21,294 nucleotides of DNA from Opitutaceae bacterium (GTDB taxonomy: Bacteria; Verrucomicrobiota; Verrucomicrobiia; Opitutales; Opitutaceae), in contig SYDD01000130.1 of NCBI GenBank assembly GCA_005786775.1, positions 1-21,294 on the forward strand, in the 5' to 3' direction. The notes under the pieces are model-generated. The model was not told the origin of the DNA and searched no databases. It worked only from the letters and a program-made list of their open reading frames with translations. This document shows, one piece after another, positions 15,357 through 21,294 of the stretch. How positions within the stretch are numbered: the stretch's first letter is position 1; each line of letters opens with the position of its first letter. The translations under genes were made by a program, and so were the position numbers.

Positions 15357-15514
15357 GGGCGGGGAGAGAGCGCGCCTCGGCGCGGGAGTCAAACGTCGCC
15401 GCGCTGGCAAAGTTGGGCGTTGCCTTGCGGTTTTAACCTCTTTTTCACTCTTCCGTTCATTATCGTCTTCCGGCGCCGTTGCCGGAGGCGCAGTTCCCAA
15501 CCAACCAAACCACC
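15357..15514. promoter_or_regulatory. Divergent intergenic region between S9 peptidase and TonB-dependent receptor
   Basis: These 158 bp hold the promoters for two divergent genes. The centre (about 15431-15468) is unusually AT-rich for this window, with ttttaa and a pyrimidine-rich run, and CATTAT at 15458-15463 could serve as a plus-strand -10 element. No good -35 element sits at the right distance. A GGAGG at 15484-15488 is about 26 bases before the receptor's ATG, too far to act as its ribosome-binding site. The exact promoter positions remain open. Confidence 0.4.
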
Positions 15515-18463
15515 ATGAGAAAACTGACCATCGCGGCCCTGCGCTGCGTGCTGGCGGGTTCCGTGGGCGCCAGCGTCGTCTGCGCCCAGACCGTTACCCC
15601 CGCGAAGAAGGAAGACGCCCCGATCAAGCTGGAGAAGTTCGAGGTCACGGGCTCGCACATCAAGCGAGCCGAGACCGAGGGCCCGTCCCCGATCAAGATC
15701 ATCAACCGCGCCGACATCGACGTGTCCGGCCGCACCAACCTCACCGACCTCCTCCGTGAGCTGCCCGAGGGCGGCAACATCGGCATCAACGAGGCCGGCA
15801 CCATCACCGCGGTCCGCGGCTCCACGGCCCTCGATCTCCGCGGCCTCGGCGCCAATAACACCCTGGTCATCGTCAACGGCCGCCGCGTCGCCCCCACGGG
15901 CAACAACTCCGGTGGCACGGTGTTCGTCGACCTCAACCGCTTCCCGATCGCGATGGTCGAGCGCGTCGAGGTGCTCAAGGACGGCGCCTCCGCCATCTAC
16001 GGTGCGGACGCCACCGCGGGCGTGGTCAACGTCATCCTGCGCAAGGACTACTCCGGCGCCGAGGTGGGCGTGAGCTACGGCAACTCGTTCAAGACGGACG
16101 TCGCGGAGAAGACCTACTCGTTCTTCGGCGGCGCCGCTAGCGGCAAGGCCAGCGCGACCGTCGGCATCACGTGGTTTGAGCGCGCCGCGCTGCGTGCCTC
16201 GGACACCTCGTTCGCCAATAACGCCGACCTCTCCGCCCGCTTCGCGGCCCGGGGCCCAGCCTACGCGGACAACGTCGCCGCCGGCGCCTTCGACCTGCGC
16301 TCCGGCACCGGCCCGCAGGCCCGCATCGGCCTCACCGGCGCCGCCGCCGGCCAGGTCAACGGCGTCAACGGCGTCAACATCCCCGGCCTCGCCGCCGGCT
16401 CCGCCATCACCCGGCTCCCGGGCACGGGTGGCGTCGTCGCCGGCACGCTGGCCTCGGCCTCGCCGAACTTCGCCAGCGCGAACCGCAACCCCACGGGGGG
16501 CGCCTTCAGCGCCGCCGCCGCGGGCACGTTCGAGCCCCAGCGCCTCGCGCCCCAAAGCAACCCGGCGAACCTCTACAACTTCCAGGAGTTCGTCTGGCTC
16601 ACGCCCTCTACCGAGCGCCTCGGCATCAACACGACGTTCCGCTACGACCTGACCAAGGACGTGTCGTTCTACGTCGAGACCGCCTACCAGCAGAACAAGT
16701 CCCACATCGAGCTCGCGCCCTCGCCGATCTCCACCGCGGGCGACAACAACATCATCGTCCCGAAGACCAACTACTGGAATCCGTTCGGCGTCGACGTGTC
16801 GTTCAACTACCGCCCGGTCGACCTCGGCCCCCGCATGGCCGACATCACCAATGACTCCTGGCGCCTCGTCGCCGGCGCCAAGGGCAGCATCCTCGACCGC
16901 TGGAACTGGGACATCTACTATTCCTACGACAACGACAAGGTCGTCGACCAGACCAAGAACGCCGTCTCCGAGAGCCGCCTGCGCGCCGCCCTCGCCCGGA
17001 ACACGCCTGACGCCCTGAACATCTTCGGCGGCGCCTCCTACCGTAATCCGAAGAACGTGCTCGATGGCATCCGCGTCACCACCCAGAAGGGCGGCTACTC
17101 CACCCAGGACCTCTGGCACGCCCAGCTGTCCGGTGAGGTCGCCCAGCTCCCGACCGGTCCCCTCGGCGGCGCGCTCCTCGTCGAGTGGCGCAAGGAGAAG
17201 TTCGGCGAGGCCAACGACGCCATCTCCACCACCCTCGACGACATCATCGGCCAGGTCCGCCTCGCCGACTCCACCGATGCCAGCCGCCGCGTGAAGGCTG
17301 GCGCCATCGAGCTGAACGCCCCGCTCGTCAAGGCGGGCACCGTCGCCGGGATCAACCGCCTCGAGCTGACCCTCGCCGGCCGCTACGAGCAGTTCTCCGA
17401 CGGCTATGACTCCGGCCTGACGCCCTACGTCGGCCTGCGCTGGCAGCCGGTGAAGTCCCTGATGCTCCGGGGCACCTTCAACGAGGCCTTCCGCTCCCCG
17501 ACGCTGCCCCAGCTCTACGGTGGCGTCCGTGAGTCCCTCCCCAACGGCCTCGCCGACCTCCGCCGCCCGCAGCTCCTCACCGGTGATCCGTTCGACGGCG
17601 CCGCCACCCAGCGCCTCGTGCGCGCCGGCGGCAACCCGAACCTGACGCCCGAGACCGCGAAGGGCTGGCAGTACGGCTTCGTCTACGACGTCCCGGTCAA
17701 GGCCCTGCAGGGCCTCTCGATTGGCGCCTCGTTCTTCCACATCGAGCAGAGCAACATCATCACCTCGGTCGGCACCGGCTTCATCCGGCAGAACGAGGTC
17801 GGTGGCGGCACCGACGATCTCGTGGTTCGCGATCCGGGTACCGAGACCTACACCAACCGTACCGCGAACCCGATCAACGTGCTCTCCGGCCCGAACGGCG
17901 CCGTTTCCCCGGTCGCCCCGGGCCAGACGGTCACGGTCCCCGGCCGCATCCGCTACATCAGCGACAGCGTCGTGAACCTGGCCTTCCAGAAGGTCGAGGG
18001 CTATGACTTCGAGTTGAACTACCGCAAGCGGACCACCGACTTCGGCCAGTTCAGCCTCCGCAGCAACGCCACCTACCTGAAGTTCTACGGCTTCACCCGC
18101 ACGGTGAACCCCGCGAACCTCGCCGGCCGCGACGGCTTCCCCCGCACCCGCATCCAGACCAGCTTGCTCTGGACCCGCAAGGAGCACAGCGCCGGCATCA
18201 CCAACAACCACATCGCCTCCTACAGCGACATCAATCGCGACGGTTACGAGGTGGACGCCTACTACACCTACAACGCGTTCTACGGCTGGGACATCCCCGC
18301 CGGGATGATCCCGTACCTGAACAACACCCGCGTCACCGTGGGCGTGGACAACATGATGGATAAGGCGCCGCCCCTCTACTACGACTCGATCGGCTACGAG
18401 AGCGGCTACGTCTCCCGTCCGATGGGCCGGTTCTTCTATATGTCGGTGCGCAAGAGCTTCTAA
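15515..18463 (+). CDS. TonB-dependent outer-membrane receptor (Opitutaceae type)
   Basis: This complete 982-residue receptor starts at the ATG where a signal peptide opens (MRKLTIAALR..., cleavage after VCA at about 24). A TonB-box-like segment, KLEKFEVTGSHIKRAE, lies at 38-53. The plug domain (about 55-178) shows TNLTDLLRELP, INEAGTITAVRGS, LRGLGANNTLVIVNGRRVAP and ERVEVLKDGASAIYGADATAGV. The rest is a long 22-strand-type barrel. FNEAFRSPTLPQLYGG is the conserved barrel motif, and the protein ends in Phe (MSVRKSF), as expected for outer-membrane assembly. The ligand is unknown; siderophore, glycan or peptide uptake are all possible. The neighbouring peptidase favours peptides, but only weakly. 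No Shine-Dalgarno sequence precedes the ATG (ccaaccaaaccacc). Codon choice is strongly biased to C-ending codons, consistent with high expression. Confidence 0.95.
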   Translation: MRKLTIAALRCVLAGSVGASVVCAQTVTPAKKEDAPIKLEKFEVTGSHIKRAETEGPSPIKIINRADIDVSGRTNLTDLLRELPEGGNIGINEAGTITAVRGSTALDLRGLGANNTLVIVNGRRVAPTGNNSGGTVFVDLNRFPIAMVERVEVLKDGASAIYGADATAGVVNVILRKDYSGAEVGVSYGNSFKTDVAEKTYSFFGGAASGKASATVGITWFERAALRASDTSFANNADLSARFAARGPAYADNVAAGAFDLRSGTGPQARIGLTGAAAGQVNGVNGVNIPGLAAGSAITRLPGTGGVVAGTLASASPNFASANRNPTGGAFSAAAAGTFEPQRLAPQSNPANLYNFQEFVWLTPSTERLGINTTFRYDLTKDVSFYVETAYQQNKSHIELAPSPISTAGDNNIIVPKTNYWNPFGVDVSFNYRPVDLGPRMADITNDSWRLVAGAKGSILDRWNWDIYYSYDNDKVVDQTKNAVSESRLRAALARNTPDALNIFGGASYRNPKNVLDGIRVTTQKGGYSTQDLWHAQLSGEVAQLPTGPLGGALLVEWRKEKFGEANDAISTTLDDIIGQVRLADSTDASRRVKAGAIELNAPLVKAGTVAGINRLELTLAGRYEQFSDGYDSGLTPYVGLRWQPVKSLMLRGTFNEAFRSPTLPQLYGGVRESLPNGLADLRRPQLLTGDPFDGAATQRLVRAGGNPNLTPETAKGWQYGFVYDVPVKALQGLSIGASFFHIEQSNIITSVGTGFIRQNEVGGGTDDLVVRDPGTETYTNRTANPINVLSGPNGAVSPVAPGQTVTVPGRIRYISDSVVNLAFQKVEGYDFELNYRKRTTDFGQFSLRSNATYLKFYGFTRTVNPANLAGRDGFPRTRIQTSLLWTRKEHSAGITNNHIASYSDINRDGYEVDAYYTYNAFYGWDIPAGMIPYLNNTRVTVGVDNMMDKAPPLYYDSIGYESGYVSRPMGRFFYMSVRKSF

Positions 18464-18492
18464 GCTCCCGCCCCCAAGTTCCGTTCCCTTCC

Positions 18493-18530
18493 CGGGGCGG
18501 CCGGTTTCACCGGCCGCCCCGTTGCTTTTC
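18493..18530 (+). terminator. Strong intrinsic terminator after the first receptor gene
   Basis: A perfect 12-bp GC-rich stem (5' arm 18493-18504, 3' arm 18510-18521) encloses the 5-base loop tttca and is followed by the T-rich run ttgctttt. It starts 29 bp after the stop codon of the first TonB-dependent receptor. It should end that transcript and isolate it from the second receptor, which then needs its own promoter in 18531-18613. Confidence 0.85.
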
Positions 18531-18613
18531 CGGGTTTGCCTTGCGCGCGCCGCCACGTGCAGCCTGCTGGCGTCACGTTCCCGTCCGCCGTCGCCTTCAC
18601 CCCGCTTCCGACG

Positions 18614-21294
18614 ATGTCCTCGCCCCGCTCGCTGCCCCGCCTCGTCCTATCCGCCGCGCTTGCCGCCCCCGCGCTCCTCCTGGCCCAGACCGGCCCCGGC
18701 AATCCCCCGCCCGCGCAACTGGAGCGCTTCGAGGTCACCGGCTCGCTCATCAAGCAGGCCGAGATCGAGGGGCCTTCCCCGCTCAAACTCATCACCCGCG
18801 AGGAGATCGACCTCTCCGGCTTCGATAACCTCACCGACATCATGCGGGACATCCCGGAGGCCACCAACCTCGGGATCAACGAGGGCGGCACGACCACCTT
18901 CGTCCGCGGCGCCTCCGCGATCGACCTGCGCTTCCTCGGGCCCAACAACACCCTCGTGCTGGTCGATGGCCGGCGGATGGCCCCGAACGGCATCAGCAGC
19001 GGCGGCACGGTCTTCGTCGACCTCAACCGCATCCCGGTTTCCAGCATCGAGCGCGTCGAGGTCCTCAAGGACGGCGCCTCCGCGGTCTACGGCTCCGACG
19101 CCACCGCCGGGGTGATCAACATCATCACGCGGCAGGACCACGTCGGCATGGAGATCACCGCGCGCTACGGGAACTACTTCAACACCGATGGCGCCGAGCA
19201 GTCCTATTCCCTCTTCGCCGGCACGCGGGTGAAGGGGATCCGCATCAACGTCAACGCGGCCTACACCTCCCGCAACGCCAACGCCGCCACGGACCAGCCC
19301 TTCTCGGCGGACGCCGACCAGACCGAGCGCTGGCGGGCCTACGATGCCGTGAAGTATGCCTCGTCGCTGCGGCCCACCGCCACGGCGACCAGCTCCTTCG
19401 ACTTCCGCTCCGGCACCGGCCCCTACGCCACGGTCGGCGTGCCCACCGCCTCCCAGCTCGCGAACAACGGCCTCACGGCGGCCGCCATCCGCAACCCGCT
19501 CAACGGGCAGACCTCCGCCTTCCTGCCCGGCACCGGCGGCGTCGCCGCGGGCACGCTCGGCTCCTCCGGCAACTACGCCTCCGTCCCCCGCGGCAACAAT
19601 CCCGCCCGCCCGGTCGCGGGCGACTTCGTCCCCCGGGCCTACCCCGCGGGACCCTTCAGCAACTCGTACAACTTCCAGCCCTTTGTCTGGAACGTCCCCG
19701 CGCGCAGCACCCGCAACCTGAGCCTCGGCCTTGGTTGGGACCTCCCCTGGCGGATGACCCTCGAGGCTGCGGTGATGGTCGGCCGCATCGAGGCCGAGAC
19801 GCGCCTCGCGCCCTCGCCCGCCTCGACCGCCGGCGACAACGACATCCTCGTCCCCGCCACCAATTACTATAACCCGTTCGGCATCCCCGTCGCCTTCACC
19901 TACCGGCCCCTCGAGGTCGGCCCGCGCATCGCTCGGATCACCAGCGATTCCCAGGGCTACCGGGTCGGCCTCCGCGGCGTCGCGCTCGGCCGTTTCGATT
20001 GGGACCTCGGCTGGTCCTACACGCGCAACGAGTCCCGCGACGTCACCCTCAACGCGATCAGCGAGAGCAAGCTGCGGGCCGCGCTGGCCAAGACCACCCC
20101 CGACGCCTTCAACATCTTCGGCGGCCCCGGCTTCCGCAACGATCCCGCCACGGTCGAGAGCATCAAGGTCCGCACCCAGAAGGCCGGCGATGCCGACACG
20201 GTGCTGGTCGACGGCCGCGTCACCACCACCGAGCTCCTCGCGCTGCCTTGGGGCCGCGTCGGCGCGGCGGCCGGGTTCCAGCACCGCGGCGAGAACTTCA
20301 ATTCCGCCGACGACCCGCTCTCGACCACCCTCAACGACATCATCGGCCAGGTCCGCCTCGCCGACCCCACGCGCGCCAGCCGCACGGTCGACGCCGCCTC
20401 GGCCGAGTTGCGCGTCCCCCTCGTCAAGGCGGGCCGCTTCCGCTGGACTTACAGCGCTGACCTCAGCGGCGCCGCCCGCTTCGAGCGCTTTAGCGACGGC
20501 TACGACAGCGGGCTCAAGCCCGGCGTGCGGCTCGCCCTGCGGCCCGTCCGCAGCCTCCTGCTGCGCGGCTCCTACAGCGAGACGTTCCGGTCGCCCACGC
20601 TGCCCCAGCTCTACGGCGGGGTCCGCGAGGGCCTTGTCAGCGGCCTCCCCGACCTGCGCCGTCCCCAGGCGCTCACCGGCGACCCCGTCGACGCCAGCAC
20701 GTACCAGCGGCTGGTGAAGACGTCCGGCAACCGCCTGCTCCAACCCGAGGACGGCATCACCAAACAGGCCGGCTTCGTGTTCGACGTCCCGGGCCGGCGC
20801 CTGCGCGGGCTCTCGCTCGAGTTCACTCACGGCGTCATCGAGCAGAAGAACCTCATCACCTCCGGCCTCGGCACCACGTTCATCCGCCAGAACGAGCTCA
20901 CCAGCACCGGCGACCTCGTCCTGCGCGACCCGCAGTCCGAGACCTACACCAACACCACCACTGCCAACATCAGCATCCTCGCCGGCGCCGCCGGGGCCAC
21001 GCGGGCGGTCGCGCCGGGGGAGACAGTTACGGTGCCCGGGCGCATCCGGTTCATCACCGATTCCGCGGTCAACCTCTCGCAGCAGATGATCCGCTACTAC
21101 GACTACGGGCTCCGGTACCGGCTCCGCGTCGACGGCGTCGGCAACTTCGTCGTTTCCAGCAACTGGACCTACAACGCCTTCTACGCCACCCGCCGGTTCC
21201 AGAACGACCCGATCGTGCAGCGGCCCGGCCGCGACCTCCCGCGCTACCGCGGCCAGTCCTCGATCCTCTGGCAGAACCGTTCCTGGGGCGCCAA
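18614..21294 (+). CDS. Second TonB-dependent receptor, paralogue of the first; partial at right edge
   Basis: The frame is open for 893 codons and is cut by the window edge; about 90 C-terminal residues are missing if it matches its neighbour. The ATG at 18614 opens a signal peptide (RSLPRLVLSAALAAPALLLA, cleavage near 24). QLERFEVTGSLIKQAE (35-50) parallels the TonB-box-like region of the first receptor. The plug motifs recur: INEGGTTTFVRG, LRFLGPNNTLVLVDGRRMAP, ERVEVLKDGASAVYGSDATAGV. Barrel motifs also recur, such as TTLNDIIGQVRLAD, SETFRSPTLPQLYGGVRE and TVTVPGRIRFITDSAVNL. This is clearly a duplication with divergence, since side-chain differences run through the whole barrel. The two may bind related ligands. 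No Shine-Dalgarno sequence is seen before the ATG, and I found no confident promoter in 18531-18613. Confidence 0.94.
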   Translation, partial: MSSPRSLPRLVLSAALAAPALLLAQTGPGNPPPAQLERFEVTGSLIKQAEIEGPSPLKLITREEIDLSGFDNLTDIMRDIPEATNLGINEGGTTTFVRGASAIDLRFLGPNNTLVLVDGRRMAPNGISSGGTVFVDLNRIPVSSIERVEVLKDGASAVYGSDATAGVINIITRQDHVGMEITARYGNYFNTDGAEQSYSLFAGTRVKGIRINVNAAYTSRNANAATDQPFSADADQTERWRAYDAVKYASSLRPTATATSSFDFRSGTGPYATVGVPTASQLANNGLTAAAIRNPLNGQTSAFLPGTGGVAAGTLGSSGNYASVPRGNNPARPVAGDFVPRAYPAGPFSNSYNFQPFVWNVPARSTRNLSLGLGWDLPWRMTLEAAVMVGRIEAETRLAPSPASTAGDNDILVPATNYYNPFGIPVAFTYRPLEVGPRIARITSDSQGYRVGLRGVALGRFDWDLGWSYTRNESRDVTLNAISESKLRAALAKTTPDAFNIFGGPGFRNDPATVESIKVRTQKAGDADTVLVDGRVTTTELLALPWGRVGAAAGFQHRGENFNSADDPLSTTLNDIIGQVRLADPTRASRTVDAASAELRVPLVKAGRFRWTYSADLSGAARFERFSDGYDSGLKPGVRLALRPVRSLLLRGSYSETFRSPTLPQLYGGVREGLVSGLPDLRRPQALTGDPVDASTYQRLVKTSGNRLLQPEDGITKQAGFVFDVPGRRLRGLSLEFTHGVIEQKNLITSGLGTTFIRQNELTSTGDLVLRDPQSETYTNTTTANISILAGAAGATRAVAPGETVTVPGRIRFITDSAVNLSQQMIRYYDYGLRYRLRVDGVGNFVVSSNWTYNAFYATRRFQNDPIVQRPGRDLPRYRGQSSILWQNRSWGA

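Noticed and set aside
13398..15518. Long plus-strand open frame opposite the S9 peptidase (706 codons)
   Set aside because: The opposite strand has an intact catalytic triad and signal peptide; this frame is low-complexity and unrelated to any family.
15389..18556. Very long minus-strand open frame opposite the first TonB receptor (1055 codons)
   Set aside because: Codon bias of a highly expressed GC-rich gene suppresses stops in one antisense frame; the Gly/Ala/Val/Asp/Glu-rich product lacks recognisable domains.
18647..20830. Long minus-strand open frame opposite the second TonB receptor (727 codons)
   Set aside because: Same shadow effect and same composition as the frame opposite the first receptor; no start context or family match.
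1..21294. CRISPR arrays, tRNA or rRNA genes, insertion sequences, prophage genes
   Set aside because: I saw no regularly spaced direct repeats, transposase motifs, flanking inverted repeats or structural RNA signatures anywhere in the window.

Overview
The window is very GC-rich and gene-dense, with long coding runs, many translationally coupled genes and two very large TonB-dependent receptors. The receptors carry a plug motif series typical of Opitutaceae (VTGSxIKxAExEGPSP, then GINEGG/GINEAG, then GGTVFVDLNR). Together with hybrid histidine kinases that have tandem receiver domains, this suggests a Verrucomicrobiota bacterium of the Opitutaceae type. That placement is inference from protein style; no rRNA or marker gene is present.

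Layout: positions 1-15356 are coded entirely on the minus strand and 15515-21294 on the plus strand, with one divergent intergenic region at 15357-15514. In transcription order, the minus-strand block starts with a secreted S9-family peptidase (15356 to 13263). After a 131-bp gap comes a tightly packed ten-gene cluster (13131 to 1859). Its genes are: a substrate-binding protein with two tandem binding domains; a STAS protein with a large unrecognised C-terminal domain; an ABC permease and its ATPase of the TrpXYZ-like (COG2984/4120/1101) type; an RsbW-like ATP-binding kinase; a stand-alone STAS anti-sigma-factor antagonist; a bacterial GPP34/GOLPH3-domain protein; a single-domain response regulator; a HisKA-receiver-SpoIIE phosphatase; and a Cache-PAS hybrid histidine kinase with two receivers. 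Gaps inside the cluster are between -4 and +23 bp. An SDR oxidoreductase and a NamZ-type (DUF1343) lipoprotein follow on the same strand at +37 and +66 bp; the lipoprotein runs off the left edge.

The plus-strand block holds two tandem paralogous TonB-dependent receptors. The first is complete and ends at a strong intrinsic terminator; the second is cut by the right edge.

The ten-gene cluster is the most interesting part. It joins three modules rarely seen together: a small-molecule ABC importer, a Rsb/SpoIIA-like partner switch (kinase, phosphatase and two STAS proteins with the identical YVSSAGLR motif), and a Cache-domain phosphorelay. A proposed reading, which is inference, is that periplasmic ligand is sensed by the Cache kinase and perhaps through transport flux. 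The signal would pass through receivers to the SpoIIE phosphatase, which would set the phosphorylation of the two STAS proteins. One of these is coded between the binding protein and the permease, and the GPP34 protein may be a membrane-facing output. No sigma factor or DNA-binding regulator is encoded here, so the output is either unlinked or not transcriptional. I saw no tRNA, rRNA, CRISPR array, insertion sequence or other mobile element.
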